From the NCBI GenBank assembly GCA_964551975.1, contig CAZKFI010000002.1, positions 1-64,000 on the forward strand: 64,000 nt of DNA. The letters are read 5' to 3'. This DNA comes from REEB426 sp964551975. Lineage in GTDB: Bacteria; Actinomycetota; Actinomycetes; S36-B12. A model generated the notes under the pieces. That model ran no database searches. It was not told the origin of the DNA and was given only the letters and a program-made list of their open reading frames with translations. A program made the translations under genes and the position numbers. Numbering within the stretch: the stretch's first letter is position 1; every line of letters starts with the position of its first letter. Positions 27,150-35,134 of this stretch are shown here, piece by piece.

Positions 27150-28099
27150 GAGCCCGGGAGCAATGAACGCAGGGCCGGCGCCAGGCCGCTAGGGCGTTCA
27201 GCAAGTCCACCGACTAGGCGGGCAAACCACTGGGGCCCGAACGGCATACAGATGCGCACCGCCTGACCGCTGTCACGAAGGTCGCGCGCCAACCCACTGG
27301 CCCTGCCCATATACATCGCGAACTCCAGATCACTGGGTGTGCGACGTGCCCGCAGTGCTAGCGCCTGGCTGATCTCCACCAATCGCGGATCGTGGGTGGC
27401 CAAGCAGACTCGGTGCGGCGCACGCAGAGCGATCTTTGTGCAGCGGATGAATGACTTGTCGATTTCAATCGGCTGACTGAATCGCTCCAGTGGCCCCTGC
27501 TCATGGCCACCCTTGACGATGCGCACCGGACCTCGGGCTGCCAGCACGTCCGCCTCGCATCGACGCAGTACCGCCGCCACAGTCACACCCACGACCAGTC
27601 CCTGCTGGGCCAACTGGTTGGCCAGGGTCAAGGTCCCCGTCACGGTCGAATCGGGTCCAATGCCCAGCACCACGGCGATGTTCGCGGCCTGAGCGGCGGT
27701 CACGAGTTCGACCAGAGCCTGCACACCGTCCTGCGCTGCGTGGCCACTCGGCCATCGCGCACTGGGTAGGGCACCGAATGGTCCGGGGTAGATGGTCAAC
27801 TCACTGACCGTGCCGAGTCCGGCGTCGGTCAATCCAGCGAGCGCCTCCCACAGGTCTGAACGAACCAGGCCGACGTCAGCATCGTCCGCCGGATCCGCGT
27901 CAAGCTGTGCGCTGGCCCGCTCCAGGCTCACCAGGAATCCCTGCCCGGCGAGTTCGGCCGCTGCGGCGACCGCTTCGGTTGCGGTCTGGCCGCCGACCAC
28001 CCGCCCGACCAGGTCACGACCCACCCCGGTTCCGGTGATGATTCCGCCCAGGGTGTCGTTCTGAGCCAACTGGGTGAAGACGCCTTTGAGCACGCTCAC
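27146..28099 (-). CDS. Proline dehydrogenase-like flavoprotein with altered substrate site
   Basis: The (beta/alpha)8 ProDH fold is recognisable over 317 residues: GVTVAAVLRRCEADV, PVRIVKGG (FAD region, 191-198), CLATHDPRL (232-240) and FGPQWFARLVGGLAERP (287-303). Residues that hold proline in characterised enzymes are replaced: the Arg-Arg pair is Gly297-Gly298, the Tyr of the VYVPYG motif is Cys284, the Lys of the VSVK strand is Glu100, the Asp of LDMED is Gly146, and the flavin Gln of QAYLRR is Ala. It may act on another substrate or be a non-catalytic flavoprotein. It overlaps both neighbours by four bases. No P5C dehydrogenase is nearby. Confidence 0.8.
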   Translation of the reverse strand: MSVLKGVFTQLAQNDTLGGIITGTGVGRDLVGRVVGGQTATEAVAAAAELAGQGFLVSLERASAQLDADPADDADVGLVRSDLWEALAGLTDAGLGTVSELTIYPGPFGALPSARWPSGHAAQDGVQALVELVTAAQAANIAVVLGIGPDSTVTGTLTLANQLAQQGLVVGVTVAAVLRRCEADVLAARGPVRIVKGGHEQGPLERFSQPIEIDKSFIRCTKIALRAPHRVCLATHDPRLVEISQALALRARRTPSDLEFAMYMGRASGLARDLRDSGQAVRICMPFGPQWFARLVGGLAERPSGLAPALRSLLPGS

Positions 28100-28689
28100 C
28101 CCCCGACTGTAGGACTCGTGGGATCCAGGAGGCGCTGGATCATCGGGCCGACCACCAGCACCACCTGTTCGGCGGGCATCGAGGCCAGTGGCTCCACCTT
28201 CAAGACTGTGCGGGCCGCGGCGAGGCCGGCCAACTGCGCGGCAACCAGGCTCACTCGAAGGCGGGCGTCCGGCACGCCCAGCAGGCTGACGATGCGATCC
28301 AGCATCTGAACCGGCACCAACTGGCTCAGCGAGCGCGCCCCAGACAGACGCGTCAGACCGGCGAGATCCTGCTGCGTCTGCGGGTCATCGACCAATTCCA
28401 AGGTCAGCCGCACCAGGCGCTCCCCAAGTCCATCCAGCGTGGGGGCCAGGAGCGCCGGCATCGCACCGGCTGGGTCACGTGGCAGGCGCAGCGCTGAGTT
28501 GAGCAGCTGCTGCCGATTGCGCACCAGTCCGCGGGCAATCCCCGGCGCGGCCGAGGCCAAGGATCGAGCCGTCGAGCCGGCCACTGCACCCATCCCGCGC
28601 ACCAGGGAACCGGCCTGGACGCCAGCATCCTCGTCGCTACTCGCAGGCGCCGCTCCGGGTTCATCCTGAGCCACCGGTTCGGAACTCAC
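28096..28689 (-). CDS. TetR C-terminal-domain-like protein lacking a DNA-binding domain
   Basis: A 197-residue protein. Residues about 70-190 read like the C-terminal ligand/dimer domain of TetR regulators: DPAGAMPALLAPTLDGLGERLVR and, near the end, LVAAQLAGLAAARTVLKVEPLAS. No helix-turn-helix precedes it; the first 65 residues are acidic, then an Ala/Arg-rich amphipathic stretch (GSTARSLASAAPGIARGLVR). The frame is closed upstream by the coupled TIM-barrel gene (GTGA overlap), so an HTH has not simply been missed. A ligand-binding or protein-partner role is inferred; function is unknown. Confidence 0.65.
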   Translation of the reverse strand: MSSEPVAQDEPGAAPASSDEDAGVQAGSLVRGMGAVAGSTARSLASAAPGIARGLVRNRQQLLNSALRLPRDPAGAMPALLAPTLDGLGERLVRLTLELVDDPQTQQDLAGLTRLSGARSLSQLVPVQMLDRIVSLLGVPDARLRVSLVAAQLAGLAAARTVLKVEPLASMPAEQVVLVVGPMIQRLLDPTSPTVGG

Positions 28690-29468
28690 TCCACTCCCGT
28701 CCGCAAACCACGGCGCGCGATTTCAAGGCAGCTGCGCAGGTCGGCAATCCGCGCATCCCGAGTGGGTGCGGTTCGGGTACTCACCTCAACCACTACTGAT
28801 CCACCGAAGCCCCGCTGGCCCAGAGTCTGCAGGACCGCTTCGACCGGCTGATTCCCGCGACCGGGCACCAGGTGCTCGTCCCGGGCGGAGCCGGTGCCGT
28901 CCGCTAGGTGCAGATGGACCAGGCGATCACCGAGATCGAGGGCCATCTGCACCGGATCAACCCGCGCCACTGCGGTGTGCGAGAGGTCCAAGGTTGTGTG
29001 CGGGTAATCCTCGTCGCGAACATCCCAGCCCGGGGAATACGCAGCCACTCGCTGCCCGCCAGCTCGCCATGGATACATGTTCTCCACGGCGAACTGCACC
29101 GGCGTCTCCTGCGTCATGCGTTCGATACCGGCGAGGAAGCCACGGGCGTACTCGCGTTGCCAGCGAAATGGCGGGTGCACCACCACAGTGGCCGCTTCGA
29201 GTGCCTCGGCGACCTCGCGGGCCCGCTGCAACTTGCCCCACGGGTCAGTGCCCCAGACACGTTGCGTGATCAGCAGACAGGGTGCGTGCACGGCAAGGAT
29301 CGGTACGGCGTAGTGATCCCGCAGAGCAAGGAGTGCATTGAGGTCCTGGCTCGCAGCATCAATACCGACCATGATCTCCACGCCGTCGAACCCGAGCGCG
29401 GCAGCATGCTCAAACGCAGCCGGGGTGCCCTCGGGGAAGACCGAAGAACTGGAGAGCCCTATCCGCAC
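28686..29468 (-). CDS. Sugar phosphate isomerase/epimerase family (xylose isomerase-like TIM barrel)
   Basis: A 260-residue AP-endonuclease-2/xylose-isomerase-like TIM barrel. Metal-site features: FDGVEIMVG near the N-terminus, AVHAPCLLI, VVVHPPFRW, FAVENMYPW (Glu ligand), TTLDLSHTAVA, LVHLHLADGTG and VVVEVSTR at the end. The reaction is unknown. It matches M. tuberculosis Rv0498 by position near the Ppx gene. It is the first gene of the five-gene coupled run to acuC, and starts 27 bases after the P-type ATPase stop. Confidence 0.88.
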   Translation of the reverse strand: MRIGLSSSSVFPEGTPAAFEHAAALGFDGVEIMVGIDAASQDLNALLALRDHYAVPILAVHAPCLLITQRVWGTDPWGKLQRAREVAEALEAATVVVHPPFRWQREYARGFLAGIERMTQETPVQFAVENMYPWRAGGQRVAAYSPGWDVRDEDYPHTTLDLSHTAVARVDPVQMALDLGDRLVHLHLADGTGSARDEHLVPGRGNQPVEAVLQTLGQRGFGGSVVVEVSTRTAPTRDARIADLRSCLEIARRGLRTGVE

Positions 29469-29494
29469 TGAGCCATCATCACCTGTTCTCGCAG

Positions 29495-31885
29495 CTACCG
29501 CGCACGCTGCTCAGTCGTGTCGAAGCCAGCGGTGGATTGACCGGGGCGTCGCCAACGATCCGTGAACATCGAAATCACCACGACGGCCCCAGCGCCAGCC
29601 AACCCGATGAGCACCGCCAGTAAGGAGGCCCAGGTTGGCGGCAGTGACAGGGCGAAAAAGTGAGCCAGCCACGGGATAGTGAGCACCGCGAGGAAGCTGA
29701 TGACCATGGCGGCCACGATCCCCACTCTGAGCAGGTTCAAGGGACGTGCCGCCTGCGAGAGCACTGCAGTGGCCACGATGAATAACGTGACCGTGGCAGC
29801 AGACTGTGCCGCTGCCAGACCCTCGTCGAGGCGAAGGGCGATCTGGTAACTCAGCAGCGATGCCATGGCAGCAATGAGGCCTGCCGGCACGGCAAACAAC
29901 AGGACCCGGCGAAAGAAGCCGGGCCGAAATCGCTCGGTGTTCGGCATCAGAGCAAGGAAGAAGGCCGGAATACCGATGGTGAGTGCAGAGATGAGCGACA
30001 GGTGGCGGGGAAGGAAGGGAAATGCCATCGCGAAGATCGCCGTCACCGAGCTCACGACTATGGCGTAGCAGGACTTGGTGAGAAACACGTCGGAGACCCG
30101 CTCAATATTGCCGAGCACACGTCGACCCTCTGCCACGACGTGGGGCATGACGGACCAGCGATTGTCGAGCAGGACCAGCTGAGCGACCGCTCGGGTGGCG
30201 TCGGCACCGGATCCCATGGCGATACCGAGGTCAGCAGCCTTCAGGGCCAGCACATCGTTGACGCCGTCGCCGGTCATGGCGACCGTGGAACCACGCAGGT
30301 GCAGGGCGTCAACCATCGCCTGCTTCTGTGCCGGTGTCACCCGTCCGAACACACTCGCCTGAGCCATCGTCTGCGCCAACGGTTCGGCAGTGTCGGGTAG
30401 TTCACGTGCATCCACAGGTGCGTCCGCACCCGGGACCCCCGCCTGGGTGGCGATGGCACCTACCGTGTCGGCACCGTCCCCAGAGATGACGATGACGCGC
30501 ACCTGCTGCTCACCGAAATAGGCGACCGTTTGCGCCGCATCGGAGCGCAGCTGCTGGTCAATGGCGATCACGGCAATAGGTTCGACGGTTCCCGGTCCGC
30601 TCTGTGCGTCCGGACCGCCTGAGGTGCCGCAGGCTGATCTAGCACGCGCGAGTAGCAACACCCGGGCACCCGTCTGCGCCAGCTCGGCAACCGCTGGTGG
30701 TGGTTGGCTCGGTACCAGCATCTCCGGTGCGCCAAGGACCCAGGTACTGACCTGCCCGTCGGCTTCGGTGAAATCGGCTGCAGACCACTTGCGGGCACTG
30801 GAGAACGGAACACTGGCGCCGACTCGCCAACCCGGATCTGCATACCTGGTCGCTAGAGCCTGCAGGGTCGGGCTCCCCGATGGGTCGGCCGCAGCCAGGG
30901 CCCCCAATGCCGGTGCCGGATCCAGTGCCGTCAGCTGTTCAACCGTGCGCACCTGCATACCGGGCTCGGTCAGCGTTCCGGTCTTGTCCACGCAGATGGT
31001 GTCGACCCGTGCTAGTACCTCTACTGCTGGCAGATCCTGAACGAGGACTCGGCGTTCGGCAAGGCGCACCACCGCGACGGCCATCGCGATGCTCGTCAGA
31101 AGTACGAGGCCCTCCGGGACCATCGTGACCATTCCGGCGATCGTCCCGCGTACCGCGTCATCGAAAGGGAGATCTGCGCGCACAAACTGCGAGAACATCA
31201 ACAGCAGGCCGACCGGCACGAGGAGATAGGAAACGATCCGAATGAATCGGTTCACCGCTCGTCGAAGTTCTGAATTGGTTTGCTGAAACTTGCGTGCCTG
31301 CTCGGTGAGACTCGCCGCAAAAGAATCCCGCCCGACTCGAGTTGCGTGATACGCACCAGTGCCCGCCACGACGAACGAGCCGGACATAGCTTGATCACCA
31401 AGTGCCTTGTGCACCGGGTCGGCTTCACCGGTAAGCAGACTCTCATCGATTTCCAGCCCATCGGCGGCGATGATCTCGCCATCAACCACGAGTTGGTCAC
31501 CCACCGAGAGCAGGACAACATCGTCCAGCACAACCTCGCTAGCGCTCACCTCGCTCACCACGCCATCCCGTAGCACCTGTGGCTTGGCCTCACCCAGCAC
31601 GGAGAGCTTCGCCAGGGTTCTTGAGGCTCGGTACTCCTGGATGATGCCGATTGCGGTGTTGGCGACGATGACAAAGCCGAAGAGTGAATCCTGAATCGGT
31701 GCGACCAGGAGCATGATCACCCACATGCTGCCGATCAGTGCGTTGAACCAGGTCAGGGTGTTCGCACGAATGATGTTCGGCAGGGATCTACTGCGTGGAT
31801 CTGGTACCTCGTTCACCTGACCGGCGGCGACACGTTCAGCAACCTCCGCACTGGTCAGCCCGACCAGGTTCTCCACGGACCTCAT
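29495..31885 (-). CDS. Cation-translocating P-type ATPase (CtpE-like)
   Basis: A 796-residue P-type ATPase. Actuator motif SLLTGEADPVHK near 150, phosphorylation motif CVDKTGTLTEPGM near 297, and hinge motif MTGDGVNDVLALKAADLGIAMGSG near 538-561. About ten hydrophobic helices are visible. It lacks heavy-metal CxxC domains and a CPC helix. Overall layout and length match CtpE of M. tuberculosis, a calcium exporter/importer, so a Ca2+ or similar divalent cation is the likely substrate. Its ATG overlaps the ppx stop (ATGA). Confidence 0.9.
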   Translation of the reverse strand: MRSVENLVGLTSAEVAERVAAGQVNEVPDPRSRSLPNIIRANTLTWFNALIGSMWVIMLLVAPIQDSLFGFVIVANTAIGIIQEYRASRTLAKLSVLGEAKPQVLRDGVVSEVSASEVVLDDVVLLSVGDQLVVDGEIIAADGLEIDESLLTGEADPVHKALGDQAMSGSFVVAGTGAYHATRVGRDSFAASLTEQARKFQQTNSELRRAVNRFIRIVSYLLVPVGLLLMFSQFVRADLPFDDAVRGTIAGMVTMVPEGLVLLTSIAMAVAVVRLAERRVLVQDLPAVEVLARVDTICVDKTGTLTEPGMQVRTVEQLTALDPAPALGALAAADPSGSPTLQALATRYADPGWRVGASVPFSSARKWSAADFTEADGQVSTWVLGAPEMLVPSQPPPAVAELAQTGARVLLLARARSACGTSGGPDAQSGPGTVEPIAVIAIDQQLRSDAAQTVAYFGEQQVRVIVISGDGADTVGAIATQAGVPGADAPVDARELPDTAEPLAQTMAQASVFGRVTPAQKQAMVDALHLRGSTVAMTGDGVNDVLALKAADLGIAMGSGADATRAVAQLVLLDNRWSVMPHVVAEGRRVLGNIERVSDVFLTKSCYAIVVSSVTAIFAMAFPFLPRHLSLISALTIGIPAFFLALMPNTERFRPGFFRRVLLFAVPAGLIAAMASLLSYQIALRLDEGLAAAQSAATVTLFIVATAVLSQAARPLNLLRVGIVAAMVISFLAVLTIPWLAHFFALSLPPTWASLLAVLIGLAGAGAVVVISMFTDRWRRPGQSTAGFDTTEQRAR

Positions 31886-32811
31886 GTGGGCATACCGTCC
31901 ATGCGGTGCAGAATCAACCCCTCACGCAAAGCCCAGGGACAGATCACCAGTTCAGTGATGCCCAGCAGGTCCATCGCCGCCTCGGCCACGATCGCACCGG
32001 CGAGTAACTGCCCGGCTCGCCCCTGTGAGACCCCGGGCATTTCGGCAAGCTCTTGGGCACTCATCCCTGCGGCCTTGGTCACGATCCCTTCTACCGCGGC
32101 CAGGCTCAGTGTGCGACGCACGTAGATTCCCTCACTGGAAGGGGCGGCACCGGCGATGCGGGCCAACTGCCGAAACGTCTTGGACGTGGCCACCACCATG
32201 CTCGGTGAGCCACTACGCAAAAGTCGCCCGGCCTCACCGGCGATCATGGTTCGGGCATAGCGGCGCAGATCACGAATCGCATCGGGGGATGGGGGGTCAC
32301 CAAGCAGGTGCGATCGGGTCAGGCGACCAGCACCCAGCGGCAGCGAAATTGCCGCATCCGGCTCCTCATCCAGGCCAATGGCTGCTTCAAGGGATCCACC
32401 ACCGATGTCCAGAACGAGCAGTCGACCGGTCGACCAGCCGAACCAGCGGCGCACCGCAAGAAAGGTCATGCGAGCCTCGTCCACGCCGGAGAGAATCTGC
32501 ACCTGTTGCCCGGTGCGCTCAATAATGCGCGCAAGTACTGCCTCGCCGTTACTGGCATCCCGAATCGCCGACGTTGCAAAGGCCATGACCTCACTTGCCC
32601 CGCGATCCTCGGCCAGGCGCAGACCTTCGGCAACGAAGCTCACCAGAGTTTCAGCGGCCTCCCCGTCGATGCTGCCATCGGGCAGCAGATGCTCCGCTAA
32701 CCGCAGTGGCCGACTCATCTTCGATTCCGGAAGTGGTGCACCGCCGTGGTGCGCATCCACGATAAGCAGGTGCACGGTGTTGGACCCAATGTCCAGGACG
32801 GCGAGGCGCAC
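31882..32811 (-). CDS. ppx: Ppx/GppA family phosphatase
   Basis: Exopolyphosphatase / guanosine pentaphosphate phosphohydrolase family (309 residues) with an ASKHA fold. Phosphate loop 1 is VLDIGSNTVHLLIVDA and loop 2 is LLVLDIGGGSLEAAIG; catalytic Glu lies in the AFATSAIRDASNGEAV region. Short single-module proteins of this size correspond to M. tuberculosis Ppx1 (Rv0496). The GTG start is at 32811. It is co-translated with the downstream cation ATPase. Confidence 0.9.
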   Translation of the reverse strand: MRLAVLDIGSNTVHLLIVDAHHGGAPLPESKMSRPLRLAEHLLPDGSIDGEAAETLVSFVAEGLRLAEDRGASEVMAFATSAIRDASNGEAVLARIIERTGQQVQILSGVDEARMTFLAVRRWFGWSTGRLLVLDIGGGSLEAAIGLDEEPDAAISLPLGAGRLTRSHLLGDPPSPDAIRDLRRYARTMIAGEAGRLLRSGSPSMVVATSKTFRQLARIAGAAPSSEGIYVRRTLSLAAVEGIVTKAAGMSAQELAEMPGVSQGRAGQLLAGAIVAEAAMDLLGITELVICPWALREGLILHRMDGMPT

Positions 32812-32867
32812 AGGCTGACGCTACCCGAGTAGCGCGGTGATGCTCGGGTGCCGAATAGGCTCACGGC

Positions 32868-33647
32868 ATGCCTGAGGTGCCATTGGATTTCCCACGTCAG
32901 TGGGTCGAGTTCGTCGACCCTGCAGATTCCGAGCAACTCATCCGAGCGGATCTCACCTGGCTCACCTCACGCTGGACCTGCATCTTCGGTCGGGGTTGCC
33001 CGGGAATCGATGCCGAGCGCCCTGATGCAGGCTGCTGTGTGCACGGGGCGCACTTCTCCGAGAAGAAGGATGAGAAGCGCGTCAAGCACTGGGTGGAGAA
33101 ACTCGACTCCGAGCTCTGGCAACACGAGGCCATCGGGCGCAGTAAAGGCTGGGTCGTCAAGGAGGACGGCGCCTACAAGACCCGGGTTCACCAGGGGGCC
33201 TGCATCTTCCATAACGACATCGACTTCCCCGGCGGCTATGGCTGTGCCTTGCACGCGCTCGCCGATCGCGAGGGTGTCTCCTTCGTGGAGACCAAGCCTG
33301 AGGTCTGCTGGCAACTACCGCTGCGCCGCAGCTACGACAACGTCAAGTACGAGGACGGCGAAGAGCGCCTGGTGGTGGTGCTCGGCGAGTACGACCGGCG
33401 TGCCTGGGGTGAAGGCGGGCACGACCTGGATTGGTACTGCTCGGGCAACACCGAGGCGCACGTGGGTAGTGAACCCGTCTATGTTTCCTCCAAAACCGAG
33501 ATCATCGCTCTCATCGGTGAACCCGCGTACCAGGAGTTGGCGCGACTGTGCCAGGCACGTGAGCGGCTACTGCTCACGGTGCTGGATCCGACCGAGCGTC
33601 CCGCACTCATGCCACATCCAGCGGATCCGGAGCCCAGTACTCCCTAG
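32868..33647 (+). CDS. Cys/His-rich conserved protein, DUF3109/YkgJ-like
   Basis: A 259-residue actinobacterial conserved protein with many spaced Cys and His: CIFGRGCPGID (near 39-49), DAGCCVHGAHFSEKKDEKR, HQGACIFHND (near 108-117), GYGCALHALADREG, KPEVCWQLPLRR and WYCSGNTEAH. The GAC-x-F ... C-x-LH ... KP-x-x-C order resembles the DUF3109/YkgJ metal-binding families, so a bound Zn or Fe-S centre is likely. It sits beside Ppx as Rv0495c does in M. tuberculosis. The biochemical role is not known to me. Confidence 0.75.
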   Translation: MPEVPLDFPRQWVEFVDPADSEQLIRADLTWLTSRWTCIFGRGCPGIDAERPDAGCCVHGAHFSEKKDEKRVKHWVEKLDSELWQHEAIGRSKGWVVKEDGAYKTRVHQGACIFHNDIDFPGGYGCALHALADREGVSFVETKPEVCWQLPLRRSYDNVKYEDGEERLVVVLGEYDRRAWGEGGHDLDWYCSGNTEAHVGSEPVYVSSKTEIIALIGEPAYQELARLCQARERLLLTVLDPTERPALMPHPADPEPSTP

Positions 33648-33718
33648 CGGCCGCACCATGCGCCCCCGACGCAGGTGATCCAGCAGGGATCGTCAGCCCG
33701 GAGACCTACGCTGCGACC

Positions 33719-35104
33719 ATGGCTCGCAACTCCCCTGGTTTCGCCTGCTCTGCCTGCGGCGCACCAGCGCTGAAGTGGGCGGGGCGTTGCGCCAAGTGTG
33801 GTGAGTTTGGGACGGTTGACGAGGTCAAGGTCACCGCGAACACCGGGCTACGCGCTTCCGTCACCGGTCGTGCCCCCGCTCGCCCAGCCCGCGGCGTCGC
33901 CGAGGCCCTGCAAGCGGGTCCTATTCCGCGCCTGCCAACGGGTATCGGCGAGTTTGATCGCGTCCTCGGTGGCGGCCTCGTCGCTGGGCAGGTGGTGCTC
34001 TGCAGTGGTCCACCTGGTTCGGGCAAGAGCACTTTGGTCCTTGCCGCCGCCAATGCACTCGCCGAGCAGATGGGCCGTCCGGTGCTCTATGCATCAGGTG
34101 AAGAATCAGTTGAACAGGTGGCCCTGCGCGCCAATCGACTCAACGCGCGCGACCCGGGTCTGATGCTGGCTGATGACACCGACCTCGCCAGCGTCATTGG
34201 GCAGATCGATGCGATCGACCCCGCACTGGTGGTCATCGATTCAGTACAGACCATCGCATCGGCCGAGGTCGATGGTCGGGCTGGCGGGGTAGCGCAGGTA
34301 ATGGAGGTGGCCCAAGCGATCACCCGCATCGCCAAGTCGCGGGGGATACCGGTGATCCTGATTGGTCAGGTCACCAAAGATTCCAATGTGGCGGGTCCAC
34401 GGGCCCTAGAACACATCGTGGATGCGCACCTCAATCTGGACGGTGACGCACACACCTCGTTGCGCCTGCTGCGTTCGATCAAGAATCGCTTTGGGCCTTT
34501 GGAGGTTGCGGCCTTCGAACAGACCGATGTCGGCATGCGAGAGGTCGTCGATCCCAGCGCGCTGTTCCGCGGAGAGCGCGAGGTAGCGGTTCCCGGTGTT
34601 TGCGTGACGGTGACAGTGGAGGGGAACCGCGCCCTGATGGCAGAGGTGCAGTCCCTGGTGGCCCCGACCACGAGCCCCAACCCACGGCGCGGAGTCAGTG
34701 GCCTGGATTCCGCACGCAGCACAATGCTCATCGCCGTCACCGAACGTGCCGCAGGGCTACGCCTCTACGACAAAGACGTCTACCTGGCCACCCTCGCCGG
34801 TATGCGTCTGACTGATCCAGCGAGCGATCTGGCAGTGTGCCTGGCCGTGGTCTCGGCTGCCAACGACCGAGCCCTGCCACTGGAAGCAACCGCAATCGGT
34901 GAGGTCGCCCTCTCCGGCGACGTTCGCGGAGTGCCGATGATGGCCGAACGCGTGTCAGAGGCCGTGCGTCTGGGTTACCGGTTGCTCCTGGTCCCACCCG
35001 GTTCAGCGGCCCGCGTCAATGGCCGTGCAGGTAACGCCCGACTCGTCGAGGTCACCTCACTCCAGCACGCACTCAATGCGGCTTGGTCAGCCAAGACCAG
35101 CTAG
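33719..35104 (+). CDS. radA: DNA repair protein RadA
   Basis: RadA/Sms, a RecA-like branch-migration helicase (461 residues). A C4 zinc finger opens the protein (CSACGAPALKWAGRCAKCGE). The Walker A loop is SGPPGSGKST near 98, Walker B is VVIDSVQTI, and the RadA-specific KNRFG follows near 255. The C-terminal third is the Lon-like domain (SGLDSARSTMLIAVTERAAG onward). In most actinobacteria disA follows radA; here a convergent membrane protein gene follows instead. Confidence 0.97.
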   Translation: MARNSPGFACSACGAPALKWAGRCAKCGEFGTVDEVKVTANTGLRASVTGRAPARPARGVAEALQAGPIPRLPTGIGEFDRVLGGGLVAGQVVLCSGPPGSGKSTLVLAAANALAEQMGRPVLYASGEESVEQVALRANRLNARDPGLMLADDTDLASVIGQIDAIDPALVVIDSVQTIASAEVDGRAGGVAQVMEVAQAITRIAKSRGIPVILIGQVTKDSNVAGPRALEHIVDAHLNLDGDAHTSLRLLRSIKNRFGPLEVAAFEQTDVGMREVVDPSALFRGEREVAVPGVCVTVTVEGNRALMAEVQSLVAPTTSPNPRRGVSGLDSARSTMLIAVTERAAGLRLYDKDVYLATLAGMRLTDPASDLAVCLAVVSAANDRALPLEATAIGEVALSGDVRGVPMMAERVSEAVRLGYRLLLVPPGSAARVNGRAGNARLVEVTSLQHALNAAWSAKTS

Positions 35105-35134
35105 CGCGGTTCTGACTTCGCCTAGGAATCGCGC
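35104..35134. terminator. Hairpin between radA and the convergent membrane protein gene
   Basis: GCGCGGTTCT (35104-35113) pairs with GGAATCGCGC (35125-35134): ten pairs including two G-T wobbles, with an 11-base loop. It begins at the last base of radA and reaches past the convergent stop codon at 35122-35124. A shared bidirectional terminator is likely, though no T-run is seen. Confidence 0.45.
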
